DNA from: a bacterium
GTDB taxonomy: Bacteria; Krumholzibacteriota; Krumholzibacteriia; LZORAL124-64-63
Direction of reading: 5' to 3'
Assembly: GCA_016712675.1 (NCBI GenBank)
Contig: JADJQR010000001.1
Location: 4,154,001-4,218,000 of the forward strand
Length of the DNA stretch: 64,000 nucleotides
Below, piece by piece: positions 26,381-34,539 of the stretch. The position numbers were made by a program, and so were the translations under genes. Numbering within the stretch: the first letter of the stretch is position 1; every line of letters begins with the position of its first letter. The notes beneath the pieces are model-generated. The model worked only from the letters and a program-made list of their open reading frames with translations, was not told where the DNA came from and searched no databases.

Positions 26381-27871
26381 ATGTACCGACCCGCCTTCCT
26401 CGCGTGCACCCACCTCCTCGGCGCACTCCTCTTCACGCACACATCCCCGGCCTTCGCCCAGTCCGCGCCGATCACGATCAGCAACTGGGCGCGCGAGACC
26501 ATCGAACTTCCCCCGGGCTTCGCCCCCGCCATGCCCTCCGGTGTCGAAGAACTCCGCTTTCCCCCCGGCTGGAGAGATCCCGTCTCCGACAACTTCTGGT
26601 CCTACGCCATCGTCCTGCGCCTCGACGACCCCATGCCCACCGCGGCGCGTCTCGAAGAACTGACCGACATCTACTACACCGGGCTCATGAGCGCCTTCGG
26701 CGTCGGCGATGGCCCGCAGTCCCCGCCCAACGAGGTCGAGGTCGACCTCGAACAAGCCTCCGACGGCCGGCTTCGGGGCACCATGCGGCTCGTCGACGGC
26801 TTCGCCACCTTCAAACCCATCGTCATCAATCTCAAGGCCAACATCCGCGCCCGCTCCGGCGCCGGGTCGACGATCGAGTTCCGCGCGAGCCCCCAGCCCG
26901 ACGCCCACGGTATCTGGTCCGAACTCCAGGTCGCCATCGACGACATCCACGCCGAACAGCGCAGCCAACGCCTTGCACCCCTCGCCCGCTTCCCCGGGGG
27001 CGAGTGGCGCACGACCCCGGCCAACGGCGTTCAGCAACGCGATGTCTGGACCTGGGGACCATCCAGGCACGCGCTGACCTCCGTCACGTCCAACAGCCAG
27101 GGCACGGGCCAGTCCATTTTCGGGTCCTTCCGGGTCATCTATCACCACCCCCAGCGCGAAGAGCTCACCGTGCTCGCTCTCTCCGGAACCGACCTCATCC
27201 AGGCCGGGACCCTAACCCCACTCGAAGGTCTCAACCTCCGCTTCGACATGACTCTCTTCTACGACCAGGATCAGATTCCATGGGCCACCGAACCCATACG
27301 TGAGATTTCATCCGTCTGGACCTTCGACACCCCAACCAGTTACACCAACCACTGGATCGTGGATCAGGGACAACCTGTCGACCCGTCCGTGACCGCCTGG
27401 GCCTATGCCAGGCACGATGACGTCACTCCCCTCCCGCCGGGCGCTGCCGAACCACCGGAGCACATCACGCATCTTGATGTCTTCCTTCCCTTCCTGGAGA
27501 CCGAGTGGAAGACCGATGCCACGCGCACCCGTCTCGCCTGGATCCCCTACAACGAAGCGATCCTGATGCGCACTATCGACACGCGCACCAGCGAGCCCGT
27601 TACCGAGACGATCTTCTATCCTCATCCGCACACCGGGATCATCCACACCCTCACCATCCACGAGTCCGGAGCCGTCGACGAAGGAACTGCCAGTGCCGAC
27701 GGCGAAGCGATCCGGATCGACGCGGAGCGCGCCGACGACATCGCCACGACGCGCATCGAACAACGCATCGAGCGCCTCGGCGCCGAGGGCCTTCGACTCC
27801 AGACGTGGTCGATCAACGGCGCCGGGCGCACCCGCATTGCCGATACGACACACCGGGCCGCAAACGACTGA
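26381..27871 (+). CDS. Secreted protein of unknown function, atypical codon use
   Basis: 496 residues with a signal peptide (ends near AFAQS, residue 28). The rest is soluble and beta-rich with no family I recognise. A middle stretch refers to repeated WTWGPSRHALTS and WTFDTPTSYTNHWIV segments, suggesting a lipocalin-like or repeated beta domain. Codon choice differs from the neighbours: TCC, CTC and CCC are preferred where nearby genes use TCG, CTG and CCG. This suggests recent acquisition. The ATG at 26381 begins the signal peptide, but no strong ribosome site precedes it. Confidence 0.6.
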   Translation: MYRPAFLACTHLLGALLFTHTSPAFAQSAPITISNWARETIELPPGFAPAMPSGVEELRFPPGWRDPVSDNFWSYAIVLRLDDPMPTAARLEELTDIYYTGLMSAFGVGDGPQSPPNEVEVDLEQASDGRLRGTMRLVDGFATFKPIVINLKANIRARSGAGSTIEFRASPQPDAHGIWSELQVAIDDIHAEQRSQRLAPLARFPGGEWRTTPANGVQQRDVWTWGPSRHALTSVTSNSQGTGQSIFGSFRVIYHHPQREELTVLALSGTDLIQAGTLTPLEGLNLRFDMTLFYDQDQIPWATEPIREISSVWTFDTPTSYTNHWIVDQGQPVDPSVTAWAYARHDDVTPLPPGAAEPPEHITHLDVFLPFLETEWKTDATRTRLAWIPYNEAILMRTIDTRTSEPVTETIFYPHPHTGIIHTLTIHESGAVDEGTASADGEAIRIDAERADDIATTRIEQRIERLGAEGLRLQTWSINGAGRTRIADTTHRAAND

Positions 27872-27949
27872 CCATCGGATCGGGGCGTCGCGCAACCGAC
27901 GGGGCGATCCGAGGGTTCTCTGGTGTCGAATGGGAGCCGGAATGTCCAG

Positions 27950-27977
27950 TTGACGCGCCGGGGGGGGGGCGTAGAAT
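27950..27977 (+). promoter_or_regulatory. Promoter with 10-G tract in the spacer
   Basis: -35 TTGACG (27950-27955) and -10 TAGAAT (27972-27977) are separated by 16 bp, of which ten are an uninterrupted G run (27960-27969). It drives the LVIVD protein gene starting at 28034. Slippage in the run would change the spacer length. Confidence 0.7.
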
Positions 27978-28033
27978 CGCGGTAAGCACCCGCTGTGACG
28001 GCTTGCGCGATTCCCCTGCCGTAAGGACTCACC

Positions 28034-30226
28034 ATGCGTACCATCCGTCGTCCGGCCGCGGTTGTCGTCGGGCTCGTGTGGCTCGGGTTGGCGTCATCCG
28101 TGAGGGCCGATGCCGGGTGTGTCGATTACCGGCAATTGCCGCACCAGGTGGGCCAATTGACGATGCCGGGACCTTCGCTCGGCGTCGCAATGGCAGGACA
28201 CTACGCGTACGTCGCAAGCCACGAGGCGGGTCTCCAGGTGGTCGACGTCTCCGATCCCGCCCATCCCGTGACGGTGGGGAGCGTCGACACGCCGGGCGCC
28301 GCGCAGGACGTCGCCGTATCCGGGAGCTACGCCTACGTCGCCGACGGCCAGGCGGGCGGCCTGCAGGTCATCGACATCTCCGATCCGGCCCACCCGTTCA
28401 TCGCCGGCAGCCTCCTGACCCCGGGCTCCGTCGTCTCCGTGTCGATCTCGGGCTACTTCGCCTACCTGGCGGCGTTCGGGGCCTGCGACGGACTGGTCAT
28501 CGCGGACATCAGCGACCCGACTTCACCACAGCTGGCCAGCGGCTCGGGCGCCTGCGGCGCCTATGCCTACGACGTCGCCGTCGCCGGGCACTTCGCCTAC
28601 CTCGCGGACGAGAACCACGGACTGGTGGTGTTCGACGTCTCCGATCCGTACGCGCCTGTGATCGCCGGCTCGCTCGGGACCGAGCAGGAGTACTACGGCG
28701 TCGCCGTCGCGGTCGTCGGCGACATCGTCTACCTCGGCACGTGGTACGAATCCAGATGGTATGTCATCGACGTGGCTGATCCCGCGAACCTGGCCGTCGT
28801 GAACACCCTGGTCGTCGGGGCTGATCATTTTGCGATCGAAGGATCGTGGGCGTACGTCGGCGACTATGCGAAGGGCGTCCTGGTCTACGACATCGCCAAC
28901 CCGCGCGAGCCGTTGCCGGCCGGGTATGCGCCGATGCCGGACAACGCGCGCGATGTGGCCGTGCTGGACGACATCGTGTGCGTGGCGGCCGAGGAGCATG
29001 GCCTGGTCCTGACGGATGTCTCCGAACGGTCCGTGCCCGCGGCCACCGGGCACGGCGAATTTCCCGGCAATACGGGCGGCAACCTGGCGGTTTCCGGCGA
29101 TATCGCCATCGTCACGAACGGGCTCGAGACATCATGTTCCATCTTCGACGTCGCGGATCCCGCCGCGCCGAGGCTGCTGGACACGGTCGCACTGCCGCAG
29201 TACCCGAACGTCGTGACCATCGCCGGCACGCTGGCGTATGTGGCGGACTGCGAGAACCTCATCGTGATCGATATCGCCGATCCGACGGATGCGCAGGTGG
29301 TAGGGTCGGCCGGCCTGGCGCACGGCTGCGCGTCCCGGATCATCGTGCGCGACGGCTACGCCTGGGTGGCAAACGTGTTGTTCGGACTGAAGGTGTTCAG
29401 CCTGGCCGACCCGCGCCACCCGGTGCTCGTCTCGGAACTGGCGCTGTCGCACGGTTCCCGGGATCTGGCGCTCTCGGGCTCAATGGCCTACCTGCCCGAC
29501 GACATGGGCGAACTGTCGGTCGTGGATATCTCGGATCCCGCCGCGCCGAACCTGGTGGGCAACATTGCACTTGCCTGGTACGCCGACTCGGTGGCCATCG
29601 AGGGCAATCTGGCCTACGTCGCCTGCGAGAACTTCGGTCTTGCCGTGGTCGACATCACCGACCCGACGCAGCCCATCGCGATCACCTATATGACCACGCC
29701 GTTCTACTGTGTCAGTGTCTCGATCGTCGGCGATGTCGCCTATCTCGTGGACGACCATGCGGGATTGCTCGTCGCCGACCTCACGGACCCGCGCGCGCCG
29801 CGCCTGGTGAGCGGACTGCCGTTCGACAATATCGGCCGGGCGGTCGAGTCTAAGGGGTATCTCTTCGTCACGGCCTGGGAGCAGGGGCTCCTGGTCTACC
29901 CGGCGCAGTGCCCATACGTGGCCGGCAGCGGCGATCCTGGGCCTGCATTCGCCGGCCTGCGGCTGTCGGCGTACCCGAACCCCACCTCACGCGAGATGTC
30001 CGTCAGCTTCGCGACCCGCCGCGGCGGCCCGGTGCAGGGCGACATCTACGACGTGGCCGGTCGCCTGGTGCGCCGTCTGCCGCCGCTCGAGGCGGCGGGC
30101 GGCCCTCACCGGATTGAGTGGGACGGCCGCGACGACGGCGGACGCACGGCACCGGCCGGCGTCTACCTGGTGCGCGTCACGTCGCCCGATGGCGTGGCGA
30201 CGACGCGGGTGGCGAAGCTCAGGTAG
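28034..30226 (+). CDS. Secreted LVIVD-repeat beta-propeller with FlgD-like C-terminal sorting domain
   Basis: 730 residues with a signal peptide (to about 27). A long series of ~40-residue LVIVD repeats follows (pattern: YAYVA, then LQVVDVSDPAHPV), predicted to form one or more beta-propellers. After a PNPTSREMSVSFA linker, the last ~85 residues form a FlgD-Ig/type-IX-like C-terminal domain (IYDVAGRLVRRL, WDGRDDGGR, PAGVYLVRV). Such domains direct export and cell-surface attachment in FCB bacteria. The ligand is unknown. AAGGA stands properly before the ATG, and the upstream promoter carries a G tract. Confidence 0.85.
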   Translation: MRTIRRPAAVVVGLVWLGLASSVRADAGCVDYRQLPHQVGQLTMPGPSLGVAMAGHYAYVASHEAGLQVVDVSDPAHPVTVGSVDTPGAAQDVAVSGSYAYVADGQAGGLQVIDISDPAHPFIAGSLLTPGSVVSVSISGYFAYLAAFGACDGLVIADISDPTSPQLASGSGACGAYAYDVAVAGHFAYLADENHGLVVFDVSDPYAPVIAGSLGTEQEYYGVAVAVVGDIVYLGTWYESRWYVIDVADPANLAVVNTLVVGADHFAIEGSWAYVGDYAKGVLVYDIANPREPLPAGYAPMPDNARDVAVLDDIVCVAAEEHGLVLTDVSERSVPAATGHGEFPGNTGGNLAVSGDIAIVTNGLETSCSIFDVADPAAPRLLDTVALPQYPNVVTIAGTLAYVADCENLIVIDIADPTDAQVVGSAGLAHGCASRIIVRDGYAWVANVLFGLKVFSLADPRHPVLVSELALSHGSRDLALSGSMAYLPDDMGELSVVDISDPAAPNLVGNIALAWYADSVAIEGNLAYVACENFGLAVVDITDPTQPIAITYMTTPFYCVSVSIVGDVAYLVDDHAGLLVADLTDPRAPRLVSGLPFDNIGRAVESKGYLFVTAWEQGLLVYPAQCPYVAGSGDPGPAFAGLRLSAYPNPTSREMSVSFATRRGGPVQGDIYDVAGRLVRRLPPLEAAGGPHRIEWDGRDDGGRTAPAGVYLVRVTSPDGVATTRVAKLR

Positions 30227-30567
30227 GAAGGCTGTGATCGCAAGACGGATCGTGACACAAGGGCGCCATCGCCGTCGCCTGACCTGTACTCGTCGCGCTC
30301 GGCGGCCGTTGCACGCCAGGTCTCGAGGTTGGTGCACGCCAGCTCTTGCAAGAGCGTGGCCGCCGGCCGGACAATATCGACGCAATCGGTTGGGGTTCCG
30401 GCCTGCCGCCGCTACCATGTCCGCCACCATGCGCCGTGTCGCGCACGAACTCGATCATGTGTTCGGCGCCAGGCAGGATGGCTGGTACCTCGAGGTTCGT
30501 CGGTTCATGGCGGAAGCGTTCCTTCGCCGGGAGGCGTGTCTGTCCGATCCTGTCGTGCGGGCACCGT
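30227..30567. other. Gap between convergent LVIVD genes
   Basis: 341 bp with no supported gene. Short open frames here lack a ribosome site or family resemblance. No clear terminator hairpin with a T-tract was found. Confidence 0.4.
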
Positions 30568-32769
30568 CTACTTCATCAAGGTCACCGTCGTTGCCGCTTC
30601 CACGCCCTTGCCGTGCAGGCGCAGCAGATAGACGCCGGTGGCCACGGCAGCACCGTCGTCGTCGGTGCCGTTCCAGGTCACCTCGTGCGTACCGGCGCCG
30701 AACCGACCCCGTGATACGTCCGAAACGTGTCGCCCGCGGATGTCGTAGACAGACAACGTCAGTTCCCGTTCGGCGTCGATTGTGAACGAGAGCGCCGTGG
30801 CCGGGTTGCACGGGTTGGGCCAGGCGGGCGAGAGCGCCACCGCGACGGCGGCCGTGGCCGACGGTGCCGATGCCGGCGACAGGCCGCTGTTGCGCACGGT
30901 GAGCAGGTCGCTCGACAACGTCATCACGTCGCCGTTGACGGCAAAGGCGTGATGCCGGGTATTGAAGCGCAGCGGCTCCCCGATCGGCACCGGCAGGCCT
31001 GGATCGGTCAGGTCGAAGATGACGGCCCCCTGCTCGTACTGGGCGCAGAGGCGGGAACCGAGCTGGTCGAGATGCGTCGCCGCCGCCGGAATGTCCGTAC
31101 TCGCGATCCGTCGCGGCGTTGCGCCGTCGGTCAGGACCCAGGTCTCCAGGCAGCACTTGTCCTTGCGCACCGTCGACGTGTAGAGATGGCCGCGCCGGAA
31201 GGCAGCCCGGACCACCGCGCCGGGATCGGCCAAGGCGCCCACCAGGACGGGAGATGCCAGGTTGCGGATGTCATAGAGCCGCACGCCGTGCTCGTTGCCG
31301 GCGGCGAGCAGTCCGTCGCCGGCGCCGAAGGCCATCAGCTCCGAGACATGCCCCAACACTCCTGGATGGTCGAGATCGCTGATGTCGAACAGCCACACGG
31401 CGGCGCCCGAAGTCGGGTTCTCCATCGTGACCAGGTTGCGGGTCCAGAGGCGCCAGATGGGCCGGCCGTCCAGCCAGAGGAGCGTGCCGCGCTCGACCGG
31501 ATTCGCGAGATCCCGGAGGTCGAACAACTGCACGCCCTCGGTCGCCGACAGACCGACGCCGTCGGCATACTGGAGCAGGCCACCGGCCGGGAAAGGAATC
31601 GGCGGCCCCAACCGGGGATGGAACGGGTTCGAGACGTCCACTGTCGCCAGCCGATCGGGACCGTAGTAGTACTGCGCCAACTGCAATGGACCTTCGCCGA
31701 CCACCGTGCGCAGAAGCGGCAGCGGAGAGCGACGAACCGGCGCCTGCGGTGCCACATCCCAGGCGGTACGCGCGTAGGTGAGCAGGTCACGGCCCTCGCG
31801 GACCAGCACGGCGCCGGACGTGACGACCAGGCGGCTGCTGGCGTGGGCGCGGGTCCAGCCTGCGGCCGGATGCGCCGGGTCCGCCAGGCCGAACGCCCGC
31901 ACCTGGCCGTCGGAGCCGGCCGCGACGAGCAGGTCCCCTTCAAGCGCCAGGGCTCGTCCGGCGGCGCCGGCCATCGCGAACAGCAACAGCCGCGAGGTCT
32001 CGACCGGCAGGGCGGGCACGCTGACATCGCAGGTGACAAGTTCGAGGCGCTCGCCCGGGCTACCGACGTCCGTGGCGACCACCGCGTACAGCACGCCGAC
32101 GCCGGCGACCATGGCGTCGATGCGATCGCCGGCCAGGGCCGGGATGCCCAGTGTGGTTGGATGCAGAGCGTCTTCCACGTCCAGGGCCCGGATCGTGGCG
32201 CCGTGGTCGACCAGGTACAGCGTGTTGGCCACCGCCGCCGGCCAGCGCGGGCCCGTGTGGCTGCCGAGCGGGACGAAGCCGGTCACGGCGGGCGCCCCGG
32301 GGTCGGTCAGGTCGTAGGCCACCAGCAGCGTGCTGGCCGTCGCCAGCAGGGCCCGGCCCCGGAGCCAGCCGCTGTCGAACGGCATGCCGCTGACGACGCC
32401 GTGATCGACCGGCGCCAGCGGATCCGTGAAGTCCACCACCGAGAAGCCCGCCGCGCCCACCGAGACGTCGCCCGTCAGGCCGATCAGGAGCTGGCCGTCC
32501 GCGACGATCTGCGACCAGTAGCAATCCGACGCATGGTCCAGCCAACCGAGGACTCTCGGCTGCGTCGGGTCGCTCAGGTCGCGGATGGTGACGACGAGGC
32601 TGTCCGATTCGGCGACGCGGTCGCCACCCAGCGGAAACGGCTCGCCGGTGAACCCGGATCCGAGCACGGTGAGGGCAGCCGGTTCGTCGGCGGTGGCGGC
32701 ACGGTCGGCGACAAGTGCCGCGGCCAGGGTGCAGGCGAGCATCAGCAGTCGTGGTCCCGGGGCACACAT
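30568..32769 (-). CDS. Secreted LVIVD-repeat protein with FlgD-like C-terminal domain
   Basis: 733 residues; signal peptide to about residue 27. Repeats of the LVIVD type (VVDFTDPLAPV, LFDLRDLANPV, LYDIRNLASPV) fill residues 30-640. The C-terminus from PAWPNPCNPATALSF onward is a FlgD-Ig/type-IX-like sorting domain ending TTVTLMK. It faces the other LVIVD gene and is probably a distant paralogue. The ATG at 32769 follows a GAGGGAG ribosome site; the frame is open 111 codons upstream, into the transposase remnant. Confidence 0.85.
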   Translation of the reverse strand: MCAPGPRLLMLACTLAAALVADRAATADEPAALTVLGSGFTGEPFPLGGDRVAESDSLVVTIRDLSDPTQPRVLGWLDHASDCYWSQIVADGQLLIGLTGDVSVGAAGFSVVDFTDPLAPVDHGVVSGMPFDSGWLRGRALLATASTLLVAYDLTDPGAPAVTGFVPLGSHTGPRWPAAVANTLYLVDHGATIRALDVEDALHPTTLGIPALAGDRIDAMVAGVGVLYAVVATDVGSPGERLELVTCDVSVPALPVETSRLLLFAMAGAAGRALALEGDLLVAAGSDGQVRAFGLADPAHPAAGWTRAHASSRLVVTSGAVLVREGRDLLTYARTAWDVAPQAPVRRSPLPLLRTVVGEGPLQLAQYYYGPDRLATVDVSNPFHPRLGPPIPFPAGGLLQYADGVGLSATEGVQLFDLRDLANPVERGTLLWLDGRPIWRLWTRNLVTMENPTSGAAVWLFDISDLDHPGVLGHVSELMAFGAGDGLLAAGNEHGVRLYDIRNLASPVLVGALADPGAVVRAAFRRGHLYTSTVRKDKCCLETWVLTDGATPRRIASTDIPAAATHLDQLGSRLCAQYEQGAVIFDLTDPGLPVPIGEPLRFNTRHHAFAVNGDVMTLSSDLLTVRNSGLSPASAPSATAAVAVALSPAWPNPCNPATALSFTIDAERELTLSVYDIRGRHVSDVSRGRFGAGTHEVTWNGTDDDGAAVATGVYLLRLHGKGVEAATTVTLMK

Positions 32770-32825
32770 CAAAACACTCCCTCGAGTGAGGAGTCCCGTC
32801 AGCATGCCCCTGAGCGACCGTTCCA

Positions 32826-32855
32826 ATGATACGGACCCTATCCGTATTTCGTCAA
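32826..32855 (-). promoter_or_regulatory. Promoter with overlapping dyad, LVIVD gene
   Basis: On the minus strand, -35 TTGACG (32850-32855), an 18-bp spacer and -10 TATCAT (32826-32831). A perfect 7-bp inverted repeat, ATACGGA-N5-TCCGTAT (32829-32847), covers part of the -10 and most of the spacer, so it could be an operator. Confidence 0.55.
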
Positions 32856-32884
32856 CCGTCCGCCCTTCACTCTCCCACGCGGGA

Positions 32885-33148
32885 TCAGCTGCACATGAGT
32901 GCCCCGGCGAGCTTGCGCGAGGCGTCGAGCGACCAGCCGCCGGCGTGGTCGCTGCTGTCCAGGACATGGAGGGCATCGTCATCGAGGTGGCCCTGGCGGT
33001 GCAGCCAGCACAGGCCGCGGTGGCACCTCTTCGCTTGAACAGCCTCGAAGTCCCCCGGTTCCAGGTCGAGCGCTGGGTGGAAGACCGCCTCGCCGTCTTC
33101 ACCGGCGCTGAACGCGCCGTCGGTCACCAGCCCGTGGAAATGCACATG
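32885..33148 (-). pseudogene. IS91-type transposase remnant
   Basis: About 87 codons matching the middle of IS91-family transposases: HVHFHGLVTDGAF, then FHPALDLEP, RQGHLDD and GGWSLDAS. The N-terminal zinc-finger part and the C-terminal catalytic tyrosine region are missing, and the frame ends shortly after SLDAS. It is a dead fragment of a Y1/Y2-type element, without recognisable ends. Confidence 0.65.
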
Positions 33149-33292
33149 GCTGGCCGTTGCTCTTGATCGCGCCAGCTGGAGCACAGCCCGGCCCGTGCGA
33201 CCCGTCCGGAGGCCGAGCCGTCGATCACGTGCCGCGCACCGTCGAGGGTCAGCGTGACATGTCCACCGCTGGGTGTTCCGGGGCCGCCTATC

Positions 33293-33322
33293 TTGACAGC
33301 GATTCGCACACCGTGGTAGACT
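33293..33322 (+). promoter_or_regulatory. Promoter of the tagged secreted protein gene
   Basis: -35 TTGACA (33293-33298), an 18-bp spacer and -10 TAGACT (33317-33322), about 70 bp upstream of the gene at 33394. Confidence 0.55.
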
Positions 33323-33393
33323 CCAGTTCGCTCTTCGAGCATGACGAAATTGAGATATCCGGTGGCGGACGAGTTCGTTCAAGGCAGGTGGCC

Positions 33394-34035
33394 ATGAATC
33401 ACGATCGGCGCTATTGCATCCTCTCCGCGTTGGTCTTCCTGCTGCTGGCGCCGCCGGTCCGTGCACAGTATTCCAACACGATCGGCCTCTACTCGTCCGC
33501 CAGCGCCACAAGTTCAGAGTTGTTTTCGCCACCCCTCGGCTCGTTGCAGAACATCTATTTCATCCTGTCGGACCCGCGAGCGCCGGGAGGCGCGCCGATC
33601 GGCGCGATTCAGGGATTCGAGTTCCGCGTCAGGGCAGAAGTACCGACCGGGGCGGTCATGTACTACATGAGCGAGACCATGCCGGCCCCATACATCAATA
33701 TCGGCCAGCCCTACGGCCAGGCGGACCGGAGCTACGTGGTCGGCTTCGCGAACCCGGTACCGACAGTCAACCGCCTGGTGACGTTGATGACGTGGCAGGT
33801 CCTTATCCTGGACGTCACGCCACCGATCTATCTGTACCTGGAGCCGGGGACGCCCGCTTCAGTACCAAGCATGCTTGCGTTTGCGTATCCCGTCGGCGAC
33901 GACCTGCTGCTGGCGGGCGTCACCGGCGCGCAGCCGCTGTTCTCGTTGCCGGAGTTCGCGATCGGCGCTCATCTGGCGCCGCCGGTGGCCATCGAAACGA
34001 CGTCCTTCGGAGGCGTGAAGTCGTTGTTCCGCTGA
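33394..34035 (+). CDS. Secreted protein with C-terminal GGVKSLFR tag
   Basis: 213 residues; signal peptide ends near VRAQ (residue 24). The body is a beta-rich, mostly hydrophobic domain of about 175 residues, unrecognised. The last residues, SFGGVKSLFR, nearly match the end of another secreted protein in this window (59331-59933, TWGGVKSLFR), suggesting a shared C-terminal signal. The ATG at 33394 is chosen for the signal peptide; the frame is open 79 codons upstream. Confidence 0.7.
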   Translation: MNHDRRYCILSALVFLLLAPPVRAQYSNTIGLYSSASATSSELFSPPLGSLQNIYFILSDPRAPGGAPIGAIQGFEFRVRAEVPTGAVMYYMSETMPAPYINIGQPYGQADRSYVVGFANPVPTVNRLVTLMTWQVLILDVTPPIYLYLEPGTPASVPSMLAFAYPVGDDLLLAGVTGAQPLFSLPEFAIGAHLAPPVAIETTSFGGVKSLFR

Positions 34036-34075
34036 AGTTGTCGCCATCCTTCGATGGTGTGACGAGGGAGGACCC

Positions 34076-34372
34076 ATGCACCGTGCTCGCCGCTCCTCTA
34101 CTCACGGTCTTGTCATCGCCATGATCGTCGGTGTCGCGGGTCTGGTGCCGGTGGACACGACCGCGGACGGACAGTTCACGTTCGATCCTTGTTCCTGCGA
34201 CCTGAACCACGATCACTTCGTGGGCCTGGGGGACATCCCGTTGCTCGCCAGTGACTACCATCTCGGTACCAACCCGATCCGGTCCGACATCAATCGGGAC
34301 GGTTTCGTGAACCTCCTCGATGTCGTGTGGTTCGCCCAAGGATACTTCTCGGGGGCCACCGGCTGTCCGTGA
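34076..34372 (+). CDS. Small secreted dockerin-like protein
   Basis: 98 residues: signal peptide, a short linker, then two EF-hand-like calcium loops, DLNHDHFVGLGDI and DINRDGFVNLLDV, spaced as in type I dockerins (about 50-95). A dockerin normally sits at the end of an enzyme and docks onto cohesin. Here it forms the whole mature protein. It lies 40 bp downstream of the tagged secreted protein and has a GAGGGAGG ribosome site, so the two are probably cotranscribed. No cohesin gene is visible. Confidence 0.75.
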   Translation: MHRARRSSTHGLVIAMIVGVAGLVPVDTTADGQFTFDPCSCDLNHDHFVGLGDIPLLASDYHLGTNPIRSDINRDGFVNLLDVVWFAQGYFSGATGCP

Positions 34373-34539
34373 CTGCGGCGTCCGACTCCCACGCGCCCGG
34401 ATCCTCTCCATGCGCGTCGAACCGCAACGGGCGATCCGGCAGTGCGATCTGGTGCTGAACTGGTTCGCCGAGTCGAAGCCGCGGGATTCCGCCGACGCGC
34501 AGTGAGCCGGGCCCGTCCCGGCACCAGACCGCCCGGCGG

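Noticed and set aside
30346-30714. Short open frames between the two LVIVD genes
   Set aside because: Overlap the 3' end of a supported gene in antisense, lack ribosome sites and resemble no family.
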